64,000 nucleotides of DNA from Sulfidibacter corallicola (GTDB lineage: Bacteria > Acidobacteriota > Holophagae > Acanthopleuribacterales > Acanthopleuribacteraceae), in assembly GCF_017498545.1 (NCBI RefSeq), contig NZ_CP071793.1:5896001-5960000 (forward strand). Direction: 5' to 3'. Shown here one piece after another: positions 51,957-61,294 of this stretch. The stretch's first letter is position 1; each line of letters opens with the position of its first letter. Both the position numbers and the translations under genes were made by a program. The notes under the pieces were generated by a model. The model was not told the DNA's origin and ran no database searches. It worked only from the letters and a program-made list of their open reading frames with translations.

Positions 51957-53243
51957 TTGACACGGCAAAACCGATCCTGCATGGGAAAGCTCTTGTGGAG
52001 CTGTGGGTGCATGACCTTGCTGTTCGTGCTGTGTGGTGCGGCCCTTGCCGTCATGACCCTGCTCTCCGTTCCTGCCGAGCCCAATTTGCAGCCGCTCGAC
52101 GTTGGGGACCAGCTTGGTGCATCCGAGATCACGCCGTTTCCGCTGGCGGAGGGCGAGACCAAGCCCGTTCGGCTCACCGTGAACGTGGAAATGCTGGAAT
52201 TTCGGATCGTGCCCGATGGCGAGCCGGGTCGCATTCACGTGGACGGTACCTATGATGACGCCAATTTCGAGATGAAGACCAAGGTGGATGAGAAAGCGGA
52301 TTACATCGACTACCGCGTGACCTTGAAAAACAAGCGGCCCCTCACTCTTTTTTACGACGACTCCGCCACCCCGAACAACTTGGTGCTCCACTTGCCGAAA
52401 AACATGCCGATCGACCTGGACGTGAAGATGAAAATGGGTGACGGCCGGTTCGATTTGTCCGGTGTGCCCTTGACCAATGCCGACTTCGATCTCAACATGG
52501 GCTTTTTCGAGCTGGGGATGAATCAGGTCAACCCTATCGAAGCCAAGGCCCTGAAACTCGATATGAGCATGGGTGAGCTGCGTCTGGAAGACATCCAGAA
52601 TTTCAATTTCGAAGAAACCGACCTCTCGCTTACCATGGGCGAGGGTCGCATCCTCAACAGCGGGCCCTTTCCGCGGGATGTGCGTGCCAAGTTGGATGTC
52701 ACCATGGGTGCGGTTTATTTTCAAACACCGGAAAAGGGCGGCGTGAAAGCCAAGATTCGCGCCAACATGGGGGAATACGAGGGGCCCCGTTTGCTTGAGG
52801 CCGAAGCGGGCGCAACCTCGATGCGGCTCGAAGGAAAGGTCACCATGGGGCACTTGGTCGTGGAGCAGGGCTCCGAGCGGCGTCTTGTGACCGATATTCT
52901 CAAGAAGGTGGCCTTCGAGGAGGGGGCCACCGCGGCCATCGAAACCTTCCGCGAGCTCGAAGCGGATCAGGCCAGCCACATCAATTTCGCGCCGTTCGCC
53001 CTCGAACGGCTCGGGTACGAGCTGATGCAGCGCGACAGGGTGCTCGAGGCGATCGAGATCCTCAGTTTCAACATCGAACGGTATCCCGATTATCCCGGCA
53101 CTTACAAAGCGTTGGCCGAGGCTTACGCCCACAATGGTCAGATCGACGAAGCGATCGAGGCCTTGGAAGCCGGTTTGCGCGTGAACCCCGATTCCGTGAG
53201 TGCCAAGCGGTTGTTGAAAAGGTTGCGCCACCGGCAGGAATAG
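51957..53243 (+). CDS. Membrane-anchored toastrack-like beta protein with C-terminal TPRs
   Basis: 428 residues. A Cys-containing hydrophobic segment (about 10-36) is a signal anchor. Residues about 65-300 are built of repeated short strands with Met-Gly-x-Gly turns (for example MGDGRFDLSG, MGELRLED, MGEGRILNSG, MGAVYFQT), the pattern of DUF4097/LiaF-type toastrack beta-solenoids. Residues about 325-425 carry two or three TPRs (IEILSFNIERYPDYPGTYKAL). Function unknown; likely an envelope-exposed interaction protein. The start is TTG at 51957 with GGGGGA upstream; the ATG at 51981 has no binding site. Confidence 0.6.
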   Translation: MTRQNRSCMGKLLWSCGCMTLLFVLCGAALAVMTLLSVPAEPNLQPLDVGDQLGASEITPFPLAEGETKPVRLTVNVEMLEFRIVPDGEPGRIHVDGTYDDANFEMKTKVDEKADYIDYRVTLKNKRPLTLFYDDSATPNNLVLHLPKNMPIDLDVKMKMGDGRFDLSGVPLTNADFDLNMGFFELGMNQVNPIEAKALKLDMSMGELRLEDIQNFNFEETDLSLTMGEGRILNSGPFPRDVRAKLDVTMGAVYFQTPEKGGVKAKIRANMGEYEGPRLLEAEAGATSMRLEGKVTMGHLVVEQGSERRLVTDILKKVAFEEGATAAIETFRELEADQASHINFAPFALERLGYELMQRDRVLEAIEILSFNIERYPDYPGTYKALAEAYAHNGQIDEAIEALEAGLRVNPDSVSAKRLLKRLRHRQE

Positions 53244-53352
53244 CGCCTCGCGCAGGGTCACTCCTGAAGTCGCGTGACCTGATTGTCCCGGTTGCCCGTC
53301 GGTCACACCTGCGTTTTACGTTTCTTCAATTTCGCTCGAGAAAGGGATTCCC

Positions 53353-54000
53353 ATGACATCTGCATCGAATCCGGTATCGCCCGCCTCTCGCAATTCTCAG
53401 CCCTATCGCATCGTCCTCACTGGTGGCCCCGGTGGTGGTAAGACGACCGCGGCCGATCTTTTTCGCCGCGAAATCGGCGATTCGGTGGTCGTGGTTCCCG
53501 AAGCGGCCACCATGCTGTTCTCGGGCGGGTTTCCCCGTGCCGAATCCGAGGATGGATTGGCTGCCGTGCAACATGCCATCTACCACGTGCAAAGAAACCT
53601 GGAAGATGTTCAGGCCGCGCGGTATCCGGATCGAATCCTGTTGTGTGACCGCGGCACGGTCGACGGTGCCGCCTATTGGCCGGGTGGCGGCGAGGCCTTT
53701 TTCGAATCCCTGGGAACCAGTTTGGAAGAAGAGCTGGAGCGCTACGATGCGGTTTTGTTCTTCGAGACGGCCGCGGCGGGACAAATTTCTATCGAAGGTG
53801 GCAACCCCATACGGACCGAATCCCTTTCAGAGGCCCTTTCACTGGATCAGCACCTTCGTCGGCTGTGGTCGCAGCATCCCCATTTTCACCTGGTTCGTCA
53901 CGCCAATTCTTTTTTCAAGAAAATCACCTTCGGATTGGCTCATTTGGAAAGTCTGGTCGGCCAGTTTCAGGACGGCAACGGAACCGACGTCCAGAGCTGA
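53353..54000 (+). CDS. AAA_28-family P-loop ATP/GTP-binding protein
   Basis: 215 residues. Walker A TGGPGGGKTT at about 23-32, VVVPEAATMLFSGGFPR, and LLCDRGTVDGAAYWP as the kinase-like D-R-G motif place it with AAA_28 / NadR-like or thymidylate-kinase-like P-loop proteins. These are predicted nucleotide or small-molecule kinases; the substrate is unknown. The ATG at 53353 follows AAGGGA by 5 bases. It stands alone between two convergent or unrelated genes. Confidence 0.72.
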   Translation: MTSASNPVSPASRNSQPYRIVLTGGPGGGKTTAADLFRREIGDSVVVVPEAATMLFSGGFPRAESEDGLAAVQHAIYHVQRNLEDVQAARYPDRILLCDRGTVDGAAYWPGGGEAFFESLGTSLEEELERYDAVLFFETAAAGQISIEGGNPIRTESLSEALSLDQHLRRLWSQHPHFHLVRHANSFFKKITFGLAHLESLVGQFQDGNGTDVQS

Positions 54001-54296
54001 CCCGATTCGACATCGCTGTAGCGAGCATTTGAACCGGTCGAACAAGCCAGGTTTGCCCTTGTGACGAGCGGGCTGTGCGGGTTCGGGCCTGGACCCATCC
54101 AGAATGGGATGGATCGCGGTTGTCGAGTTCGTCGGTTTGGGTGGGCGCGGCAGCAGGCCCCAGATTTCAGCAAGGGTATCGCTTCGAGGCGATTGGCTGA
54201 AACCTGATCGCTGACTGCCGATGCCGGATCGCATTGGGGCCCCGGTCCATTCCGACGAACGAGTTCAAGAATGTCCTGTTCCCGAATGGGTACCGG

Positions 54297-55679
54297 TTAC
54301 ATGCGTTCGATTTGTTGGAGGCTCCGCATCAGTTGATCGCGTCCGCGGCCTTCCTCGAAATGAAACAGGCTTTCCTGAATGAGATCGATGGCCGTGTCCT
54401 TTTCGCCCATGGCAAAGAGCAGAAACGCGAAGATCTCCACCGCATTGGCGTTGCGGCCATCGGTTTTCTCATAGGCGATTTGTGCGTATCCCAGGTTCTC
54501 CTGAGTGGGTTTGCCGCTGAGGTACCCCGCTCTGGCGAGGAGCAGATGAAGGTAACCTGGCTGATTGGGGAGCTCGATGCTCAAGATCCGGTTGGCCAGG
54601 GCGGTGGCTTCGGCCGCCTTCTCCAAGCCAACATAGACTTGGTAATACTGGGAGAGTCTGGAGAGCATCACCTGCTTTTCGCGGTCTACGCGATTGCGGC
54701 GGTTCGAAGGTGCCTTTTCCAGTTGTTGGTACCGTGAAAAAAGTTCCTCGATGCGCGCGTTTAGGTTTCCGTATGCCAACAACTCCCGGTAGCGACCATT
54801 TTTCATGAGTTGATCGAAGACAAAGGGTTCCAATGCAGTCAGGGCCGCCTTGTTATCCAGCTTCACCAAATCGTCGAACAGGGCCAGCGTCTTTTCGTTT
54901 TCCCGGAACAGGCTCGAAATGTACCCGTAATCCATGGCGCGTTGGGGATCGACGGCCGCGCTGCTGCGCAGATCTTGGCCCAGCCGCTTGCGCAACTCCC
55001 GCAGGCTTTCGACCGCGGGCATGTGTTCCTGACCCAGTTGGGCCATGAGCATCAACACTCCCGATGCCCTCTCGTCGGAGGGGCCCACTTTGGCCAAATC
55101 CACGTAAAGCTGTTGATATCCTTTCAACGCCTCGTCGAATTGTCGCAGGCGATGAAGCTCTTTCGCGTATTCCAGCCGAGCGTCGATGTCCTTGGGATCG
55201 GCCTTGGCCAGTGCCGAGATGATGCCTTTCGCCCCGGTCTCACCCTTCAATACCCGTTCCCCCAAGGCCAGCAGGGCTTCGGCATCCCGAAAGCCGACCG
55301 CCGTTTCCAGGATTTCTCCCTTTGCGTCGAGGAACATGAGCGTGGGGTAGGAATTGGCGCCGTATTTGGTCGCCACCTTTTTGTTGCGGTCGCAGTCCAC
55401 TTTGATCGCCACCGCGTTTTTCTTCATCCAATCGATCAGCTTGGCGTCTTTGAAGGTGTTGCGGTCCATCATTTTGCAGGGGCCACACCAGGTGGTGAAG
55501 AAATCGATGAACACGACCTTTTTCTCCTGCCCGGCCTTTTCCAAGGCTTTTTCGAGGCTCAAATCCTCGAAGAACGAGCCTCCGGCGAGCAGTGCGGGGG
55601 TCGCCAAGACCCACAGTCCCACGGCCATCGCCGTGACTGTCCGTGCTCCGAATGTTGTGGCGGTTAATTTGCCCGTCAT
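54297..55679 (-). CDS. Secreted thioredoxin-like protein with TPR-like tail
   Basis: 460 residues. Signal peptide at about 1-32 (ALLA-GG), then a thioredoxin fold (about 35-150) with the active site WCGPC and the cis-Pro strand YPTLMFLD. The remaining 300 residues are helical repeats resembling TPRs. It probably acts in the periplasm as a thiol-disulfide reductant or isomerase acting on a partner held by the helical region; the partner is unknown. No DsbD-like membrane donor is encoded beside it. The ATG at 55679 has only a modest binding site (GGGAGGGAATCG before it). Confidence 0.82.
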   Translation of the reverse strand: MTGKLTATTFGARTVTAMAVGLWVLATPALLAGGSFFEDLSLEKALEKAGQEKKVVFIDFFTTWCGPCKMMDRNTFKDAKLIDWMKKNAVAIKVDCDRNKKVATKYGANSYPTLMFLDAKGEILETAVGFRDAEALLALGERVLKGETGAKGIISALAKADPKDIDARLEYAKELHRLRQFDEALKGYQQLYVDLAKVGPSDERASGVLMLMAQLGQEHMPAVESLRELRKRLGQDLRSSAAVDPQRAMDYGYISSLFRENEKTLALFDDLVKLDNKAALTALEPFVFDQLMKNGRYRELLAYGNLNARIEELFSRYQQLEKAPSNRRNRVDREKQVMLSRLSQYYQVYVGLEKAAEATALANRILSIELPNQPGYLHLLLARAGYLSGKPTQENLGYAQIAYEKTDGRNANAVEIFAFLLFAMGEKDTAIDLIQESLFHFEEGRGRDQLMRSLQQIERM

Positions 55680-55826
55680 CGATTCCCTCCCTTTTGAGGC
55701 CTGCCTTCAGGCTCATCCATACCGCGTGGTGATCGCGGCAGCCACATTATACCCGAATCCCCGGAATGACCTCGCCCATCCACGTTTGGCGTTGGTCTCC
55801 ATGGGGTTAATGCTGGAACGCGATCA

Positions 55827-56783
55827 TCACGAAATCTGTATGTCGCCGTCGATGGATGCGATACCTCGTTGCCAAGAGTGGGCGACGTCGCGCTCGGAGT
55901 GCAAGACCAGCCGGCAACCTTTGCGATCTTGCAGGATCAGGCCGCGATTGTGGAGCGCTTGAGCCGGCAGTTTCCATTCGTTTAAATAGAGTTTCGTGTC
56001 TTTGGTCTCCAGCCACTTCAAAAAGAGGCCGGGGTTGGATCCGTATTTTTTGTCGCCGACGATCGGGTGACCGACCGCCGCCAGGTGGGCCCTGATTTGG
56101 TGGGTTCGACCTGAAAGCGGCCTGAGTGACACGAATGAGTAGGTTCCCCAATGGTGGCGGTCCAGGATCTCCGTTCGCGCGGGTTTGCCTTGCGGGTGTG
56201 GAACGAATTTGGAATGGATCAGCGTGTCGCGGTCGAGTGCGATGTCTACGAGATGCAGATCTTTCGGGATCCGGCCGAATACCAGGGCCTCGTAGCGCTT
56301 TTCTACCGTTTGCCGTTGAAACTGGCTCTGGAACCAACCGCGGGCTTCGACGCGCTTGGCAAAGGCGATCAGACCCGATGTTTCCAGGTCCAGGCGATGG
56401 ATCGGTGCCAGATCGGGGTTCGCGAACTCGTTTCGCAGGAGGTGGAGCAGGGAATGCGTCAGAAAGGGACCGGTCGGCGTGATGGGAATACCGGCGGGTT
56501 TGTCGACGACCAGAACGTCCGCGTCTTCGAAGACGATGGGGAAATCGCGCGGAACTTCGGGCTCGTGCCATGGTGGACGCATCAGTTCCAGCTTGTCGCC
56601 CGATTGTAGAATCGTCTCGGCCGGTGCCGGCTCTCCGTTGACGTGGAAACGCCGTTCCGCGAGGTAACCGCAGACATCGTGGCCACGGAATATGGGGGCA
56701 TGACGCGCCACATAGTCGGCAAGGGACCGATTCATGTCGGTCGGTTTCAAGGGAAGCACGACCCGTTGACCCTGATTGAGCAT
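55827..56783 (-). CDS. RluA-family pseudouridine synthase
   Basis: Converts specific uridines in ribosomal or transfer RNA to pseudouridine. An N-terminal S4 RNA-binding-like segment (about 20-65) is followed by the catalytic domain with VVDKPAGIPITPTG, the catalytic Asp in HRLDLETSGL, and the RTHQIRAHLAAVGHPIVGDKKYG motif. About 318 residues from the chosen ATG at 56783, which is the family length; in-frame codons back to 56894 would add 37 unlike residues. Which RNA site is modified (RluC/RluD-type) cannot be told by eye. Confidence 0.9.
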   Translation of the reverse strand: MLNQGQRVVLPLKPTDMNRSLADYVARHAPIFRGHDVCGYLAERRFHVNGEPAPAETILQSGDKLELMRPPWHEPEVPRDFPIVFEDADVLVVDKPAGIPITPTGPFLTHSLLHLLRNEFANPDLAPIHRLDLETSGLIAFAKRVEARGWFQSQFQRQTVEKRYEALVFGRIPKDLHLVDIALDRDTLIHSKFVPHPQGKPARTEILDRHHWGTYSFVSLRPLSGRTHQIRAHLAAVGHPIVGDKKYGSNPGLFLKWLETKDTKLYLNEWKLPAQALHNRGLILQDRKGCRLVLHSERDVAHSWQRGIASIDGDIQIS

Positions 56784-57120
56784 GGTATGACAACCTGGAC
56801 GGTGTAGCGGTTTGACACATGGCTCGGAGAGGTCCGAAGCCGGTGCGTCACGTTGCCCCGGCGGCTCCGCGGGATTTGACCCTACCGTCCCCATTCTTGG
56901 GCTCGGCTCGAGAAGACGGCCTCCCAGATGTTTGTCACCCCGGTTGATCGTCGAGCCCTGGTTTCGGGGATCCTTGGGTCGACCGAGTTTTTTCCAGGTG
57001 TGGAGACCATCGGGCGACCATTGGGCGAACCCGCCGCAAAAGCCTGCCGAGCCGTGCCGCGACCTGGGTTAGAATAAACCCTTTCTGCCGTCGATGCACG
57101 AAACGAATGCGGAGGTTTGC

Positions 57121-57813
57121 ATGCGGGGCAATCAAGATGGCGTATATGTACCGCGTCGTCTCGTCTTCATCCTGATCGGCGTCTTTGTCCTCATCAACAT
57201 TTTCTTTTTGTTGATGGGGATCCTGATCGGTAAGGACGATTTGAAGTGGAACGAGCGGGCCAATCCCGATGAATACGCCGCGGCCTTGGTGCGTGAGCAA
57301 CCTGGAAACGAGGCGGTCGAAAAGGAGCTCGCCGTGTTCGACGACGAACCGTCCCTGCTCATGGAAGAGGAAAATCGCGATCTGGAGCCCGATTACCTGG
57401 ATGATCAGGCGGTCGAAGAATTGCGCGAAGCACGCCTGGCCGAGCCGCCCAAGCCCGTGACCGATCCCGTCCGTCCACCCGTTCGGGTGGCTGAACGGGA
57501 AGAGCCGCGCAGCGAACAATCCCGCGCCGCGCCGCCCAAGGCCACAGCGCCGCGCAGGTCGGAAGCGCCGGCACCGTCACCCGAATCCCTGAGTTCCGGT
57601 TTTTGGGTTCAGGTTCTGGCCGGCAGTGAACGCGATAAGGTCGAATCATTTCGTCAAAAAGTGTCCGGTCGGGGCTATAGTGCTTCGATGGTCAGCGAGG
57701 GCGGCATGTTCAAGGTCCAGGTGGGTCCCTATCGCAGTCGAGAGGCGGCCGTTTCCGCCTCCGAGAAATTGACGCGTATCTTTGGTGTCAGCACCTGGAT
57801 TCGACAACGCTGA
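57121..57813 (+). CDS. SPOR-domain membrane protein
   Basis: 230 residues. A short basic start, a transmembrane helix at about 13-36, an acidic then Pro/Ala/Arg-rich linker, and a C-terminal SPOR domain (about 158-230: FWVQVLAGSERDKVESFRQKV, MFKVQVGPYRSREAA). SPOR domains bind glycan strands lacking stem peptides, so the protein is likely at the division site or another zone of peptidoglycan turnover, like FtsN or DamX. The ATG at 57121 has GGAGG 5 bases upstream; an ATG at 57094 does not. A TAGAAT hexamer (57070-57075) in TGGGTTAGAATA lies about 45 bases upstream and may be the -10 element. Confidence 0.85.
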   Translation: MRGNQDGVYVPRRLVFILIGVFVLINIFFLLMGILIGKDDLKWNERANPDEYAAALVREQPGNEAVEKELAVFDDEPSLLMEEENRDLEPDYLDDQAVEELREARLAEPPKPVTDPVRPPVRVAEREEPRSEQSRAAPPKATAPRRSEAPAPSPESLSSGFWVQVLAGSERDKVESFRQKVSGRGYSASMVSEGGMFKVQVGPYRSREAAVSASEKLTRIFGVSTWIRQR

Positions 57814-57858
57814 GGGAGACCCGGGTTCTCACTTTTTCATGGGCATTTGTGGGAACTT

Positions 57859-57882
57859 CGGCCGGAGCTTTCCGTCCGGCCG
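57859..57882. terminator. Hairpin between convergent genes
   Basis: CGGCCGGA and TCCGGCCG form a perfect 8-base stem with an 8-base loop, in the 78-base gap between the convergent SPOR gene and the following minus-strand gene. No T-tract. Confidence 0.45.
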
Positions 57883-57891
57883 GGAGTGCTG

Positions 57892-58503
57892 TCATGGGTA
57901 GCTGTTGAGGAAGCCGTCACTCAGGAGCATTTTGGCGACGCGATACTTGGCCCGATTCAGGGCTCTTTTGCGTTGGCCGCGATTGGCCTCCCGGGCGCGG
58001 GCTTTGGAAGCGTGTTTCCGAATACGATCGAAGTTCTTGGAGATCAAAAAGTCTTTCAGGGTCTGTATCTGGGTGCTGTTGAGCAAATCCTCCATGCCCA
58101 ATGTCGCCAGCCGCATTTTCAACCGTTTTTCCTTGCGTATTTGTCGTACCGCTTTTCTGGTTTCCTTAAGCTTGTCCTTGTCGGTCTGGGTTAGTTCACC
58201 ACCGTTTTCCAGATGGCCGCGAATACGCGCCGCTTCCACTTCCACGGCTTGGCGAGCGGCGTCGAGGCGGGGTTGGATCTCGGCGTTCACCGCGTCGACT
58301 TTGGCCCGGTACTCGCGAAGCTGGGTGATCTGGCCATCGTCCAGGTTGAGGACCGCTGCCAAATCTCCTGCGATTCGGTTGCGTTCCCAGTCGCGGATAT
58401 AGCGGAGGTCGTCCATGGGTTGATGGGTGTCGGCCATGGCCAGGATCGGCTGGCAGATGGTGGCCATGAGCAACGTTAACAAGGGTAACATTTTGCCGTT
58501 CAT
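57892..58503 (-). CDS. Small secreted helical protein, CpxP/LTXXQ-like
   Basis: 203 residues. Signal peptide at about 1-23 (ILA-MAD), then a charged, almost wholly helical protein. The segment LAAVLNLDDGQITQLREYRAKVDAV resembles the LTxxQ-type repeat of CpxP/Spy family periplasmic proteins, with a second possible copy later (LNSTQIQTLKDFL). The last 40 residues are strongly basic. A chaperone-like or metal-stress role would fit but is not shown. The ATG at 58503 is used; a start at 58551 would spoil the signal peptide. Confidence 0.55.
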   Translation of the reverse strand: MNGKMLPLLTLLMATICQPILAMADTHQPMDDLRYIRDWERNRIAGDLAAVLNLDDGQITQLREYRAKVDAVNAEIQPRLDAARQAVEVEAARIRGHLENGGELTQTDKDKLKETRKAVRQIRKEKRLKMRLATLGMEDLLNSTQIQTLKDFLISKNFDRIRKHASKARAREANRGQRKRALNRAKYRVAKMLLSDGFLNSYP

Positions 58504-58814
58504 GGTGTTATATATCTCCTGTCTCGTTCGGTGTAGGCAATTGCCGGTCACTTTCAGAGACCGAAAGAGGCCCGGTTCGGTTTACCGGGAAGCAGGGATC
58601 CGAGTTGTGTGCTCGTCCAAACGGCTGGACATTTGCTGGGCCTACATCGGACCCTGAATCAAAACGCAGGATGGACAGAAGCGAATCAACGCTCGTCTGA
58701 AACAGGGATGCCTGGAGGCTTAAGCCTCAGGTGTTGTCCAAGGATCGATCTAAGTGATTCCCTGCAAATCACGTTCATTTCCAGAAGAGAGGATGGCGGG
58801 TCGTCGAATGCCGC
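58504..58814. other. Intergenic region without recognised feature
   Basis: About 310 bases between two minus-strand genes. No convincing promoter, hairpin or reading frame was found; a ribosome binding site AGGAG lies close to the 58503 start. Confidence 0.4.
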
Positions 58815-59381
58815 TCACTGATTTTTGAATAATTCCTTCTTCAGCTCGGGAGGCGCCAGACTCTCGGCCAGGTTGGTGAAGCCCAACGCGATCATGTCGG
58901 TCAAAACCTTTTTCTGGAGGTTGATGTCGCCCTGTTCTTCGGCTTCCTTGTACCACTTGCGCAGAATATCGCCGAGCCGGCCTTCCCAACGGCGATGATC
59001 CCGGTAATCCGGCGAGAGGAGTTTTTGGACGATGTATTGAATCGCGTTGGGATAGTCGCCGGTACGTTCCGAAGATTCGGCCAGATCCGCGTAATGGTCG
59101 TATTCCAAGTTCTTGATTTCCACGTCGTCGGGGTGCTTGTTCAAGTATTCTCTGACTTCTTTTCGGAAATCGTGAAACTGCTTGTTTTGATACAGGAATT
59201 CGATATAGTTGCGGTGAATCTTCGGCGAATTCGAACTTTGAACATATTCTCGGTATTTGGCTTTTGCCTCGCGGATGTTTTTATCCGCGATGAGCTTATT
59301 GATTTCCACCATGGGATTGGCTTGCTGGCAGGCCGCGAGACAGAGTAAGCATACCCAACCCAAAACCCGGAATATCTTCAA
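58815..59381 (-). CDS. Small lipoprotein of unknown function
   Basis: 188 residues with a lipoprotein signal peptide: a hydrophobic stretch and the lipobox LAAC with Cys18. The mature part is helical and charged and has TPR-like pairs (IADKNIREAKAKYREYV, then LNKHPDDVEIKN). Probably anchored in the outer or inner membrane facing the periplasm. The ATG at 59381 follows GGAG-type bases (AGGAGATCGCTTTG). No relative was recognised. Confidence 0.68.
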   Translation of the reverse strand: MKIFRVLGWVCLLCLAACQQANPMVEINKLIADKNIREAKAKYREYVQSSNSPKIHRNYIEFLYQNKQFHDFRKEVREYLNKHPDDVEIKNLEYDHYADLAESSERTGDYPNAIQYIVQKLLSPDYRDHRRWEGRLGDILRKWYKEAEEQGDINLQKKVLTDMIALGFTNLAESLAPPELKKELFKNQ

Positions 59382-59828
59382 AGCGATCTCCTCTTGTGCC
59401 TTAATGGACTTTGCGTCACGAAATTCGGTGTCCCATTATACTTGAAAAAATCCTTGAGAACCAAACGCATCCGTGAATTGGCCATTCGAACGCTTTGATT
59501 TCCATCCAGGATTACCGAGTGATCGCCGGTTGCGATTCTATCTCGGCAAATCCGCCCTCGTTTGATTCATTCCCGAAACGGCCGTTATTGAATGGTGTCT
59601 CTTCAACCGGGTTGGTATTCCTTGCGACATTTACTCCGTCTTTGGCCCGGTTTCAGCTAATCGACTGAAAAAAATATCTTTGCCGAGACCTGGCGTCCCA
59701 CGTTCGGAAAGGAGCCCTTCTGCCAGGCCGCTTTGGTAGGTTCTCGGTGGGTGCAATGTTGGGGCACTCACTTGCGTGGAACGACGATGGGCGGTTATGA
59801 TCCGCCTATTTCCTGGGGAGCCTTTACG
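59382..59828. other. Divergent region between lipoprotein gene and radA
   Basis: About 450 bases that should hold both promoters. Nothing clear was found. An in-frame extension of radA back to 59733 is open but shows no similarity to RadA. Confidence 0.4.
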
Positions 59829-61172
59829 GTGGCCAAGTCCAAAGCCTTTTATGTCTGTGAGTCCTGCGCCTATCAAACGCCAAAGTGGTTGGGTCAATGC
59901 CCGGCCTGTGGAACTTGGGGGAGTCTGAATCTCACCAATGGCACCACGCGCAAAGCGGCCCCTCCCGGCGAAGCGCCCAAGATGACGCGCTATGCCAATG
60001 TGGCCGTGGAATCAGCGGCCCGGTACACCAGTGGATCCAACGAGTTGGATCGAGTTCTCGGTGGCGGATTGGTGCCCGGCTCGCTCCTGCTGATCGGTGG
60101 CGATCCCGGCATCGGCAAGTCGACCTTGATGTTGCAGGTCGCCGGACATCTTCAATCGCTGGGGAAGAAAGTCATCTACATTTCCGGGGAAGAGTCCCTG
60201 TCTCAAATCAAGATGCGAGGCGAACGCCTCGGATTGAGCGCCGACGATCTCATGCTCCTGGCCGAGACCTCCTATGAAATGGTGGAGCAGGCCCTGGAGA
60301 GCGACAGTTTCGACGTGGCCCTGGTCGATAGTATTCAAACCATTTGTTCGGCGAACATTCCCTCCGCGGCGGGCAGTGTGACTCAGGTTCGAGAGGTGAC
60401 CACCAAGTTGCTCCATATCGCCAAGACGCGCGGGACCACCATTTTTCTGGTTGGGCATATCACCAAGGAAGGTGCGATTGCAGGTCCCAAAACCTTGGAG
60501 CACATGGTCGACGGCGTGTTTTATTTCGAGGGCGACAAGTACCACAGCCTGCGTCTGATTCGTTCCCAGAAGAACCGATTCGGACCAGCCCAGGAGCTGG
60601 GCATCTTCCAGATGGAATCCACCGGGCTCAAGGAAGTGCCCAATCCGAGCAAGGTCCTTCTGGAGCAGCGGCCCGAAGCCAGCGCCGGCAGTGTGGTGGT
60701 GCCCACGGTCGAGGGATCGCGACCGCTGATGGTCGAGGTTCAGGTGTTGTTGAGCAACTCCACCTACGCATCTCCCCGCCGCGTCACCATGGGCGTCGAC
60801 AGCAATCGTTTGGCGTTGATCATGGCGGTGCTGGAAAAGAAGGCGGGCCTGCAACTGCAGGGGCTTGACGTTTTCGTGAACGTGGTGGGCGGGATCGCGA
60901 TCCAGGAGCCGGCGATCGATCTGGGTTTGGCCCTGGCGATCTATTCCTCTTTCCGAAACCTCAATTTGGGATCCGATATAGCCGTATTCGGTGAACTTGG
61001 CCTGGCCGGGGAAGTGCGTTCCGTGAGCCAGGCAGGGTTGCGCATGAAAGAGTGCGTCAACCTTGGATTCAAACGGGTTGTGGGCCCCAAAGGAAATGCC
61101 GGAGATGCGCTGGACGAGCTCGAGGTGCGCGGCGTGACCAGTCTCGTCGATGCCTTGGAATATGTCCTTTGA
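59829..61172 (+). CDS. radA: DNA repair protein RadA (Sms)
   Basis: Helicase-like ATPase that processes recombination intermediates and promotes branch migration with RecA. An N-terminal zinc finger (C10, C13, C24, C27 in CESC...CPAC) precedes the RecA-like ATPase: Walker A GGDPGIGKST, Walker B VALVDSIQT, and the family-specific KNRFG motif. A Lon-protease-like C-terminal domain (about 270-447) follows with GVDSNRLAL and FGELGLAGEVRSV; it lacks the protease serine, as is normal for RadA. 447 residues from the GTG at 59829, which has GGGGAG upstream. Full length and complete. Convergent with the kinase gene. Confidence 0.95.
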   Translation: MAKSKAFYVCESCAYQTPKWLGQCPACGTWGSLNLTNGTTRKAAPPGEAPKMTRYANVAVESAARYTSGSNELDRVLGGGLVPGSLLLIGGDPGIGKSTLMLQVAGHLQSLGKKVIYISGEESLSQIKMRGERLGLSADDLMLLAETSYEMVEQALESDSFDVALVDSIQTICSANIPSAAGSVTQVREVTTKLLHIAKTRGTTIFLVGHITKEGAIAGPKTLEHMVDGVFYFEGDKYHSLRLIRSQKNRFGPAQELGIFQMESTGLKEVPNPSKVLLEQRPEASAGSVVVPTVEGSRPLMVEVQVLLSNSTYASPRRVTMGVDSNRLALIMAVLEKKAGLQLQGLDVFVNVVGGIAIQEPAIDLGLALAIYSSFRNLNLGSDIAVFGELGLAGEVRSVSQAGLRMKECVNLGFKRVVGPKGNAGDALDELEVRGVTSLVDALEYVL

Positions 61173-61294
61173 GGTTGAGCCCCCGCTGAGTCCGCATCAG
61201 TTCGGCGTGCGGTAGCCGTTTCGCGAACTCGGGATTTCCGATGTGACGGTGGAACATGGTCGCCCCGCACCCATTCGAGTGATAGCGGCGGTTT

